Positions 46,801 to 54,020 of a stretch of DNA of 64,000 nt are shown here, piece by piece. Position 1 is the stretch's first letter. Every line of letters starts with the position of its first letter. The DNA lies in the NCBI RefSeq assembly GCF_030767025.1, contig NZ_JASITE010000015.1:1-64000 (forward strand), read 5' to 3'. The notes beneath the pieces were generated by a model. That model saw only the letters and a list, made by a program, of their open reading frames with translations, ran no database searches and was not told the origin of the DNA. The position numbers and the translations under genes were made by a program. The stretch is from Nocardia sp. CC227C. GTDB lineage: Bacteria > Actinomycetota > Actinomycetes > Mycobacteriales > Mycobacteriaceae.

Positions 46801-49320
46801 GAGCGGGTCGCCGAATTCGCGCACGCGCTGGACGCGGCCGTCCTGGCCGACGCCCGCGCCGCCGTCGACGCGGTGGCCGAGCACGAGGTCGCCCCGCGCC
46901 ATCGCGACCTGCTGCGCCGCTGGCGGAACGTGTTGCGGGACAACCCGGCCCCCGAACCTCCCGACACCGACGCCCGCGCCGCCGAGTCCCCGGCCGCGGC
47001 CACCGACGGTGCCGAGCCGATGGCTGGCACTACCCGAGGTGTCGAGCCCCAGCCTGCCGGTGTGAGTGCTGTCGGGTCCGCGCCCGGCGGTGATGTGAGC
47101 GCTGTCGGGTCCGCGCCCGGCGGCGGTGCGGGCGCTGGCGGGTCCGAGCCTGCCCGTGCCCGTGCTGGCGGGTCCGCGCCTGTCGCTGCCCGCGCTGCGG
47201 ACACGGCCGGGGTCGCCGCCGCAGCGGGCCGCACCGCCGCCGCGACCGCCGCGGCTGCCGAGGGCCGCACCGCCGCCACTGCCGCGACCGCCGATCCCGG
47301 CGCGAGCGATGCCTGGGGCCGGGTGCGGGAATTGGCCGTGCCGGACCTGTGCGATGAGCGGCTGATCGACTACCTGCACACCTGCGCGCAGTCCATGCCC
47401 GCGGTGCTGCGCGGCGAGCTGGACCCGATGGCGCTCATGTTCCCCAACGGGGGCATGGCCGTGGCCGAGGCCGCCTACCGGACCAACATCATGACCCGGT
47501 ATCTCAATGCCGTCGTGGCCGAGGCGGTGCGGCGGCGCGCGCCGCGCCGGGTGCTCGAGGTCGGTGCGGGCGTGGGCGCGACGACGGCGGAGGTGCTCGC
47601 CGCCGGATACGTCCCGACCCGCGACTACGTCTACACCGATGTGTCGCCGTACCTGCTCGACCACGGGCGCTCCCGCTTCCCGGGACTGACCTTCGCGCGC
47701 TACGACATCGACGTCCCGCCCCGCGAACAGGGGTTCGCGCCGGAATCCTTCGATCTCATCCTGTGCGCGGGCGTACTCAACAATGCGCGGCACACCGGTC
47801 GCACCCTGGGCTGGCTGCGCGAACTCCTCGCTCCCGGCGGCACCCTGGTGGTCACCGAGCCCACCCGGGAGCACTACGAGGTGCTGGCCTCGCAGTCGTT
47901 CATGATGACCGCGCCGGAGGATCAGCGCGCCGACACCGGGCACACCTTCCTGACCCGGGAGGAATGGCTGGCCGAACTCGAACCGTTCGGCGAGGTCACC
48001 TGCCTGCCGGAACCGGGGCACCCCCTGGAACCGCTCGGACAGCACGTCTTCGTCGCCGGGCCCTCGATCGAGGACCAGCTGCGGGCGACCCTGCCCGACT
48101 ACATGGTTCCCGCCGTGATCGAGACCCTGCCCGCGCTGCCGCTCACCGACAACGGCAAAGTGGACCGGCGCGCCCTGGCGGCACTGGCCGATTCACTCGC
48201 CACCGCCTCCGACCGGGCGAGCGGTGCCGACGACGAACCCCGCGACGACCTCGAACGCCAGCTCGCGGGCATCATCGCGGATGTGGTGCGCCGCCGCCAC
48301 ATTCCCCGCACGGCCAACCTGTTCGGCCTCGGCGCGGATTCGGTGATGCTGAGCCAGATCGCGGGCCGGGTGCAGCAGGAGGTGGCGCTCGCGCACCCGC
48401 TGTACTTCGACAGCATCCTGCGCCAACTTCTGCATCAGCCCGCGCTCGCCGATCTGGCCGATCACTTGCGCGCGGCCGGTGACCCCGAATCCGCGGCTCC
48501 CACAACGCCACTGGTGGATCTGGGCGGTCCGCCGAGTGATCCGAACCCGGTCATCGTTCTGGTGCACGAGGGGCTGGGGACCATGGCCCCGTATCAGCGG
48601 CTGGCGGCACGCCTGTCGGCGACCCGGCGGGTGATCGGGCTGGCGGTGCCGGATGCGCGGGCCTTCGCCGCGATCGCCCCGGAGGTCCTCGTCGACCGCC
48701 TCGCCGCGGACTACGCCGACGCGCTGCTCGCGGCCGGGCACACCACCATCCGGCTGGTCGGCTACTGCCTGGGCGGACTGCTCGCCACCGAGGTGGCGCG
48801 GACCTTCACCGAACGCGGCGGGCGCGTGGACCGGCTCACCGTGATCAGCAGCTATCCGCCGGAATTCGAGGTGGGGGAGCCCATGGTGCTCGAGGGCACC
48901 TTCGCGCAGGCGCTCGGAGCCGACCCGGCGACGCTGGGATATCCGGGCGACACCGAGGAATTGGGGCGCGCCCTCGCCGACATCCTCGCCGCCACCCCGG
49001 GCCGGATACCCGCCGGGTCACTCGACTTCGGCGCGCTCGCCGAGCTGTCACCGGAGGAACGTATCGCCCGGATCACCACCGATCCGGACCAGTTCGCGGT
49101 GTTCCGCAACAGCTTCCAGGCCGCCAGCAGGTACGCGCCACCGCTGTACGCCGGTGACATCACCCTGCTGCGACCGCGCGAGGGGATGCGGCTGGTCTCG
49201 GGCATGTCGGGTGATCTCGCCGACTACTGGTCGAAGGTGTGCCTGGGGCGGCTCGATGTCGTCGAGATTCCCGGCAACCACTTCACCTGCCTGGCGCACG
49301 ATCTCACGGCGCGGCTGTGA
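43849..49320 (+). CDS. NRPS2: docking-Cy-A(MT)-PCP-TE
   Basis: An 1823-aa terminal synthetase, PchF-like. An N-terminal TubC-type docking domain (about 20-72, LIARLRRLGIELWTEEGALR) precedes Cy3 (about 83-520, DLLIADFAS), A3 (about 545-1450; YTSGSTGTPKG; pocket read as DLYNLSLIW, cysteine) and, inside A3 after an Ala/Gly-rich linker, an intact SAM methyltransferase (about 1235-1400; VLEVGAGVGATT). PCP3 (LGADSVML) and a C-terminal thioesterase follow. The thioesterase elbow is GYCLGG with Cys1640 where Ser is usual, and the catalytic His is in GNHFTCL. Expected role: third cyclised residue, methylation (N or C) and release. The GTG start overlaps the NRPS1 stop. Confidence 0.92.
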   Translation: MNSPSDTRPATVPAEADPAELIARLRRLGIELWTEEGALRYRAPAGVFTDELKQTLKRHRDDVIALLSAQRTLTPAPEQRFEPFPLTDVQSAYLLGQTDAFDYGGVSCHGYLEVWLGEVDPDAVQTAWADLVRRHDMLRAVVDPATGTQRILPDVPPVRVRRDDSAERVRAELSHARYDAARWPLHSLCLTPGWLLHLSVDLLIADFASVQLLVGELLALLRGETLPPIDISFRDYVLAQRALRDGPDYAEHRDYWQDRLDELPPGPDLPLAAAGAAPGESGAARPSSTARSAAATPGPATTETATDTPTDNDSGSTSAVRFHRLQRRIPTVRDSAAAHGVTTSALVLAAYAEAIGRWSRTPRFTVNMPLQNRLALHEQVCALVGDFTSVNLLEVDLTEPVPLVERARRLGARLLSDIDHRLYSGVEVLRELGRRAANDATDSGRTLMPVVFTGVLGGGTEVRYGISQTPQVWIDCQAVEQDDTMLVSWDVREGVFPEGLAEAAFDMFVTLLTGPADIGPPHPLPTDQQRIRKAVNDTHTELPTGLLHEPWLAAAHRHGDRPALIAGGRVLSHAELLARAQRVAAALRAEVRPGDLVAVTMDKGLDQIAAVLGVLLAGAAYVPVDTNQPAPRRAAMLDGIDHVLTEIPDTGADVPELPPPGIDPDALAYVIYTSGSTGTPKGVMISHAAARNTIEDINSRFEITEHDRVLGLAQLGFDLSVYDIFGVLGAGGCLILPDPDRRGDPSHWAELIIGHGVTIWNSVPAQAQMLADYLPGDAPSVRVALLSGDWIPVTLPAQLRERLPKARLISLGGATEASIWSISHEIEDLAPGATSVPYGKPLANQRFRIVDALGQDCPDWVPGELWIGGVGVARGYRGDDALTDRKFGDGWYRTGDLGRYLPDGNIEFLGRADNQVKVRGHRIELAEIEAALAAHPEVAAAAVVVQGEGTARRLVAFTESALHQAGAEVLRKPTAGAASGEVEAERVAEFAHALDAAVLADARAAVDAVAEHEVAPRHRDLLRRWRNVLRDNPAPEPPDTDARAAESPAAATDGAEPMAGTTRGVEPQPAGVSAVGSAPGGDVSAVGSAPGGGAGAGGSEPARARAGGSAPVAARAADTAGVAAAAGRTAAATAAAAEGRTAATAATADPGASDAWGRVRELAVPDLCDERLIDYLHTCAQSMPAVLRGELDPMALMFPNGGMAVAEAAYRTNIMTRYLNAVVAEAVRRRAPRRVLEVGAGVGATTAEVLAAGYVPTRDYVYTDVSPYLLDHGRSRFPGLTFARYDIDVPPREQGFAPESFDLILCAGVLNNARHTGRTLGWLRELLAPGGTLVVTEPTREHYEVLASQSFMMTAPEDQRADTGHTFLTREEWLAELEPFGEVTCLPEPGHPLEPLGQHVFVAGPSIEDQLRATLPDYMVPAVIETLPALPLTDNGKVDRRALAALADSLATASDRASGADDEPRDDLERQLAGIIADVVRRRHIPRTANLFGLGADSVMLSQIAGRVQQEVALAHPLYFDSILRQLLHQPALADLADHLRAAGDPESAAPTTPLVDLGGPPSDPNPVIVLVHEGLGTMAPYQRLAARLSATRRVIGLAVPDARAFAAIAPEVLVDRLAADYADALLAAGHTTIRLVGYCLGGLLATEVARTFTERGGRVDRLTVISSYPPEFEVGEPMVLEGTFAQALGADPATLGYPGDTEELGRALADILAATPGRIPAGSLDFGALAELSPEERIARITTDPDQFAVFRNSFQAASRYAPPLYAGDITLLRPREGMRLVSGMSGDLADYWSKVCLGRLDVVEIPGNHFTCLAHDLTARL

Positions 49321-50120
49321 CCGAGGGCCCCGTCATCGGAGTGCTGGGCGCGACCGGAGCCGTCGGCTCGGCCGTGCTCGGCATGCTGTCCGGTCGCGCC
49401 GTGCGGCCGGGCACCCGCGCGGATTTCACCGACCTGCGGCACTGGGCCACCGGCTGCGCCGTGGTCGTGAACTGCACCGGCGTGCCGGTCGCGGACCGGA
49501 TACACGGCGCCGGAGCCGATTACGTGGATCCGGCGGCGCGGCCCGAACAGCCGACGGCCGTGCCCGCCGGTGACCGGATCGCCGTCTACGACGCCGGTGC
49601 CATGCCCGGCGCGGCCGGACTGCTGCCCCGCTATCTGGCCGCCGACCGCGGCGTGCGACCGGCACGGCTGTCCGTGACCGCGGGCGGGCTGTACCGGTTC
49701 ACCCCGGCGGCGGCCCGGGAATTCCTCGCGACCACGGACGGGTGGCGGGAACAGGCGGCCCGGGTCGACCGGGCGTTGGGACTCACCGGCTCGGACTGGA
49801 CCACCCGTTTCGACGGCGACTGCGTGCGGCGGCTGCTGCGCGGCGGACCGCCCACGGTCGCACAACTCCTGGCCGCCGCGGCCGCGGATACCGCGGGCCG
49901 CGCCGAATATCTCGTCATCACGGCGGAACTGACCGATGCGGACGGCACGGTCCACCGCGCGCGACTGCGCGCCCGACCCGACCTCACCGCCACGGTCGCG
50001 GCCGCCGCCGCCCTCGCCGTCCTGCACGGCGAGATTCCGCCCGGCATCCACTCCGCCGACGATGTGCTCGACCCGCTCCGGGTGATTCCGCCATTGCTCG
50101 GCGAGGAAGGAACACTGTGA
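49317..50120 (+). CDS. Saccharopine-dehydrogenase-like reductase, 267 aa
   Basis: An NAD(P)-binding protein: GVLGATGAVGSAV near the N-terminus is a Rossmann dinucleotide motif, and VVNCTGVPVADRIHGAGADYVDP resembles the saccharopine-dehydrogenase-like family. Proteins of this kind lie beside the thiazolinyl reductase in coelibactin-type clusters, where their reaction is not proven; reduction of an imine or ring, or reduction-independent release, are options. It is shorter than true saccharopine dehydrogenases. GTG 49317 overlaps the NRPS2 stop, and its own stop overlaps the next start, so it is locked into the operon. Confidence 0.75.
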   Translation: MTEGPVIGVLGATGAVGSAVLGMLSGRAVRPGTRADFTDLRHWATGCAVVVNCTGVPVADRIHGAGADYVDPAARPEQPTAVPAGDRIAVYDAGAMPGAAGLLPRYLAADRGVRPARLSVTAGGLYRFTPAAAREFLATTDGWREQAARVDRALGLTGSDWTTRFDGDCVRRLLRGGPPTVAQLLAAAAADTAGRAEYLVITAELTDADGTVHRARLRARPDLTATVAAAAALAVLHGEIPPGIHSADDVLDPLRVIPPLLGEEGTL

Positions 50121-51199
50121 AAGTCCTCGTCTGCGGTACCGGCTTCGGCCGTGTCTACCTGCGCGCCCTGGAACGAGAACCGTTCCAGCTCATCGGCATT
50201 CTCGCCCGGGGCGGTGAACGGTCCCGGGCGTGCGCGCGGGACTACGGGGTGCCGTTCTACACCGCGCCCGACCAGGTGCCCGACGGTGTGGACCTGGCCT
50301 GCGTGGTGGTGCCCAGCGGCGTCGGGGGCGGCCCGGGAGCCGAACTGGCCCAGGCATTCCTGGCCCGCGACATCCCCGTGCTGCTCGAACATCCGGTGCG
50401 CGCCGACGAACTCGCCGACTGCCTGCGGGCAGCCGCACAGCGACGAGTCATGTTCGGCGTCAACACCTTCTACGTGCATCTGGAGCCGGTGCGCCGGTTC
50501 CTGGACGCGGCGCACCGCCTGCTGCGCACCCATCCGGCGACCTTCGTGGACGCCAGCTGCGCGGTCCAGGTCTCCTATGACCTGCTCGACATCATCGGGC
50601 AGACCCTGGGCGGACTGAGCCCGTGGGCGCTGGAACCGTCGGAGATCTCCGCACGACTCCACGACCTGGCCCGCTCGGCGTTCACCGACCGCTGCGTCAA
50701 TGCGGTCATCGCCGGGGTGCCGGTCACCCTGCGGGTGAACAACCAGGTCGTACCCGATGATCTCGACCATCCCACCCATCTGCGGCACCAGGTCACCCTG
50801 GGCACCGAGGCGGGCACCCTGGTGCTGGCCAGCACCCACGGACCGGTGCTGTGGTGTCCCGCCGTCCACGTGCCCAAGAACGACGGCACCTTCTCCCTCG
50901 ACGGAGTGGCCCTCGACGGAGTCGACGCCACCCCGACGGTGGCGTGCCTGGGGCCGTCGACCGCGCCCGGCGTGCGGGACGTCTTCGACCACGTCTGGCC
51001 CGATGGGGTGCGGCACTCGCTGCTGACCATGCGGCAGGCCATCGCCGACGGCGTCGACCCGCTCGCGGCGGGGCAGTACCACCTGACACTGTCGCGGCTG
51101 TGGTCGGAACTGACCCGCGGACTCGGCTACCCGCTGCCGGTGAGCCGGGCTCCCGCGCCCGCCGTGCGGATCGACGAGCTGCTGCCGGAAGGGAGCTGA
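50117..51199 (+). CDS. Thiazolinyl imide reductase (PchG/Irp3/YbtU family)
   Basis: A 360-aa NADPH-dependent reductase that reduces an enzyme-bound thiazoline to thiazolidine. It opens VLVCGTGFGRVYLRAL (Rossmann fold), has VVPSGVGGG and LLEHPVRADEL typical of Gfo/Idh-like thiazolinyl reductases, and a C-terminal NTFYVHLEPVRRFLDAA domain. Length matches PchG/Irp3. GTG 50117 overlaps the preceding stop. In pyochelin and yersiniabactin one ring only is reduced by this enzyme; here the target is probably the second or third ring. Confidence 0.93.
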   Translation: MKVLVCGTGFGRVYLRALEREPFQLIGILARGGERSRACARDYGVPFYTAPDQVPDGVDLACVVVPSGVGGGPGAELAQAFLARDIPVLLEHPVRADELADCLRAAAQRRVMFGVNTFYVHLEPVRRFLDAAHRLLRTHPATFVDASCAVQVSYDLLDIIGQTLGGLSPWALEPSEISARLHDLARSAFTDRCVNAVIAGVPVTLRVNNQVVPDDLDHPTHLRHQVTLGTEAGTLVLASTHGPVLWCPAVHVPKNDGTFSLDGVALDGVDATPTVACLGPSTAPGVRDVFDHVWPDGVRHSLLTMRQAIADGVDPLAAGQYHLTLSRLWSELTRGLGYPLPVSRAPAPAVRIDELLPEGS

Positions 51200-51200
51200 G

Positions 51201-52298
51201 ATGTCCACCGGCACAACCGACGCGTTCACCGGCGACACCGTCTTCAATCCGCTCGATTCCCGGCATATCCGCGATCCGTATCCACTGCTGCGCGACCACC
51301 CGCCGGTGGCGTGCCCGTTCGCCGGATTCCGGGTCGTCGTCTCGGACGCGGTGTCGCGCACCGTACTGCGGGACGCGACGAGCTTCTCCAGTCAGGCCAA
51401 CAACACCGTGGCGGCGCATGCGACCGCGCCGGAGAAGGTGCCGGCGCTGTCACAGCTGGACGCCCCCGAACACACCCGGCTGCGCGCGCTGGTGCGCGGA
51501 CAGTTCACCGCCAAGGCGCTGGCGGATCTGGAACCGGTCCTGGCGGCACACGCTCGCGCGCACGCCGCGACCGCCGAGGATCTGGTGGCCGACTTCGCCG
51601 AGCCGCTGCCCGCCCTCGCCCTCGCCGAATTCCTGGAACTGCCGGGCGATCTGGTGCGGCGCTGGGTCTCGGAGTTCACCACGCTGGTCGGCTACGAGAG
51701 CGCGCCCGGCTGGCCGGAGTTCCGCGACCGCGTCGACGGGCTGCGGCTGCGGCGTTTTCCCGGCCTCACGCCGCCGGAGCGGCGGATGCTGGTGCACTTC
51801 CTCGTCGTCGCCGGCGTCCGAAATGTCACGCACCTGATCGGCAATCTGCTGCACCGCCTGCTGATCTCGCGGATGTGGCCGCTGCCCGCCGAACACATCG
51901 GCGCGGCCGTCGAGGAGTCGCTGCGGCACGAGCCGCCCGCCCTGTGGAGTATGCGCACGGCGACGCGACCCTGCCCGGTCGGCGATACGCCGGTCGCGGC
52001 CGGGGAGCGGATCTTCGTCGTCACCGCCGGAGCCAACCGCGATCCCCGGCGCTGGCCCGATCCCGACGAGTTCCGGCTGCACCGGCCGGGCGCGGCCGGC
52101 CACCTCGGCTTCGGCACCGGACCGCATGCCTGCCTCGGCGCGACGTTCACCCGCCTGCAAGCCCAGATCTATCTGCGAGTACTCGCCGAGACCGCGCCGA
52201 GCCTACGGCTCGCGGACGGATTCACCTATCGATCGACCGGCGACCTGATGAGCCGCGGTCCCGCCACGCTACCGGTACGGAGGTTGCCTTGTCCCTGA
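51201..52298 (+). CDS. Cytochrome P450, atypical, 365 aa
   Basis: A soluble P450 with the haem motif HLGFGTGPHACLG (Cys311) and the ExxR pair in EESLRHEPP (239-242). It is shorter than usual class I P450s (about 400). The I-helix motif that normally reads (A/G)Gx(D/E)T is AGVRN at 204-208, so both the acid and the alcohol that handle protons for O2 activation are replaced. This suggests a non-oxygenase role or a substrate-assisted mechanism. Coelibactin clusters also carry a P450 (CYP105N1). No ferredoxin is encoded nearby. Its ATG follows the reductase stop by one base; it overlaps the methyltransferase start. Confidence 0.88.
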   Translation: MSTGTTDAFTGDTVFNPLDSRHIRDPYPLLRDHPPVACPFAGFRVVVSDAVSRTVLRDATSFSSQANNTVAAHATAPEKVPALSQLDAPEHTRLRALVRGQFTAKALADLEPVLAAHARAHAATAEDLVADFAEPLPALALAEFLELPGDLVRRWVSEFTTLVGYESAPGWPEFRDRVDGLRLRRFPGLTPPERRMLVHFLVVAGVRNVTHLIGNLLHRLLISRMWPLPAEHIGAAVEESLRHEPPALWSMRTATRPCPVGDTPVAAGERIFVVTAGANRDPRRWPDPDEFRLHRPGAAGHLGFGTGPHACLGATFTRLQAQIYLRVLAETAPSLRLADGFTYRSTGDLMSRGPATLPVRRLPCP

Positions 52299-53260
52299 TG
52301 GACCAATCGGATCTGGTCACGCCCTGGGCGATTCGGGTCGCGGCGACCCTGCGCATCGCCGACCTGATCGCCGACGGTGTCGACACCGTGCCGGAGCTGG
52401 CCGGCAAGTCCGGCGCGGACACCGACGCGCTGCACCGCCTGCTGCGCTATCTCGCCTGCCGCGGGGTGTTCGCCGAAACCGGGCCCGGCCGCTTCGGACT
52501 CACCGATTCCGCGCGGCTGCTGTGTTCCGATCATCCTCTCGCCATGCGGGATTGGTTCGATCTGGACGGGGCCGGCGGTCGCATGGACCGCGCGTTCGGC
52601 GCACTGCTCGACGTGGTGCGCACCGGGCAGCCCGGCTATCCGATCGTGCACGGGCGGACGCTGTGGGACGACACCGACGCCTCCTACAACGAGCTCATGA
52701 GCAAGCACACCCGCTTCACCGTGCCCACGCTCACCGACGCGTACCCCTGGGACCGGGTGCGGTCGGTGGTCGACGTCGGCGGCGGCTCCGGGGCGGTGCT
52801 CAGCGCGCTCGCCACCGCGCATCCCGGGCTGACCGGCACCCTGGTGGATCTGCCCGATGCCGCCGACGCCGCCGCCCGCGCCTTCGAACAGGCCGGACTG
52901 GGGGCCCGGTGCACCGCCCGGGCGGGCGACTTCTTCCAACCGCTGCCCGCGGGCGCGGACGCCTACCTGCTGACCTGGGTGCTGCACGACTGGCCCGACG
53001 CCGACGCCGAACGCATTCTGCGGCGGTGCGCCGAGGCCGCGGGGGCGCACGGACGCGTCATCGTGGTGGAGAACCTGGACAGCGGGGTGCGACCGGAGGT
53101 CACCACCGCCATGGACCTGCGCCTGCTGGTCCTGTTCGGGGGGCGCGAACGCACCACCGAACAGCTCGACGAGCTGGCGTCGGCGGCCGGGCTGCGGCGG
53201 CTGTCCGCCCGGACCCTGCCGGGACCGACCCCGGTCTGGCTGCTGGAGTACGCGCGGTGA
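52298..53260 (+). CDS. SAM-dependent O-methyltransferase (acetylserotonin/hydroxyindole type)
   Basis: A 320-aa class I methyltransferase with an N-terminal winged-helix dimerisation domain (LVTPWAIRVAATLRIADLI; LHRLLRYLACRGVF) and a catalytic domain with SVVDVGGGSGAVL, DLPDAADAA and LTWVLHDWPDADAERIL, where HDW carries the general-base histidine. The family methylates phenolic or other hydroxyls, so the salicyl OH or a ring hydroxyl is a candidate. The ATG at 52298 overlaps the P450 stop (TGATG); a TTG at 52289 with GGAGG 5 bases upstream is an alternative start adding three residues. Confidence 0.88.
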   Translation: MDQSDLVTPWAIRVAATLRIADLIADGVDTVPELAGKSGADTDALHRLLRYLACRGVFAETGPGRFGLTDSARLLCSDHPLAMRDWFDLDGAGGRMDRAFGALLDVVRTGQPGYPIVHGRTLWDDTDASYNELMSKHTRFTVPTLTDAYPWDRVRSVVDVGGGSGAVLSALATAHPGLTGTLVDLPDAADAAARAFEQAGLGARCTARAGDFFQPLPAGADAYLLTWVLHDWPDADAERILRRCAEAAGAHGRVIVVENLDSGVRPEVTTAMDLRLLVLFGGRERTTEQLDELASAAGLRRLSARTLPGPTPVWLLEYAR

Positions 53261-54006
53261 TCGACCCCTACGCCGCCACCGCCGAGTTCTACGATCTGGT
53301 CGCGGCGCCGCTGTGGGCGCGGAAGGGGCCGGTGCTGGCGGACGCGCTGCGACAGGCCCGGCCCGACCGGGGCCCCATCCTGGATATCGGCGCGGGCACC
53401 GGGCTGTCCACCGAGGTGATCGCCGACGCGCTGCCGGACGCGAGAATCATTGCGGTGGAGCCCTCGTCGGCCATGCGGATCGCGTTGGCCACCAGGATCG
53501 CGGTGCGCGGGCTGACCGGCCGGATCACCATCGTGGCCGATCCGGTGGACGGTCTGAGCTTTCCGGACCGGCTGGGCGGGGCCGTCGCCTACGGCGTACT
53601 CGGCCACCTGCCCGCCGCCGATCGGACCCGGCTGCTGACCACGCTCGGGCAACGGCTGGCCCCCGGTGCTCCCGCCGTCGTCGAACTGCTGGACGAGACC
53701 GCGCCGCCCACCCCCGCCCTGTCGCGGATCGCGCGAGTTCCGGTGGGGGAGCACCACATCGAGGTCTGGAGCCGCGGCGGCGGGGACGACTCGCAGCGGC
53801 CGCCGGACGGGCCGGTGCGATGGACGCTGACCTACCGGCTGCTGCGCGGCAACACGGTGCTGCGGACGGTGGAGACCCCCATGCCGTGGACGGACTACGA
53901 CCTGACGGCCCTGCGTACCGAGGCGCGGCGGGCGGGGTTGAGCTGCACGCGCGTCGCCCCCGATGTCGCGGTGCTCACCCGCGGCGACACCGCCGAATCC
54001 GAGTGA
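53257..54006 (+). CDS. SAM-dependent methyltransferase, 249 aa
   Basis: A class I methyltransferase: YAATAEFYDLVA start, SAM motif GPILDIGAGTGLSTEVIADALP, acidic loop IAVEPSSAMR, and motif II-III region VAYGVLGHLPAADR. The closest general type is the small-molecule/ubiquinone-like C/N/O-methyltransferase group; the substrate cannot be read. It overlaps the O-methyltransferase gene by four bases and so acts in the same pathway, giving the locus three methyltransferase domains in all with the one in NRPS2. Confidence 0.85.
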   Translation: MIDPYAATAEFYDLVAAPLWARKGPVLADALRQARPDRGPILDIGAGTGLSTEVIADALPDARIIAVEPSSAMRIALATRIAVRGLTGRITIVADPVDGLSFPDRLGGAVAYGVLGHLPAADRTRLLTTLGQRLAPGAPAVVELLDETAPPTPALSRIARVPVGEHHIEVWSRGGGDDSQRPPDGPVRWTLTYRLLRGNTVLRTVETPMPWTDYDLTALRTEARRAGLSCTRVAPDVAVLTRGDTAESE

Positions 54007-54020
54007 AGGACATTCCCGAC

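Noticed and set aside
43588..48045. 1485-codon open frame on the minus strand
   Set aside because: Antisense to the end of NRPS1 and most of NRPS2, with no domain resemblance; a codon-bias shadow.
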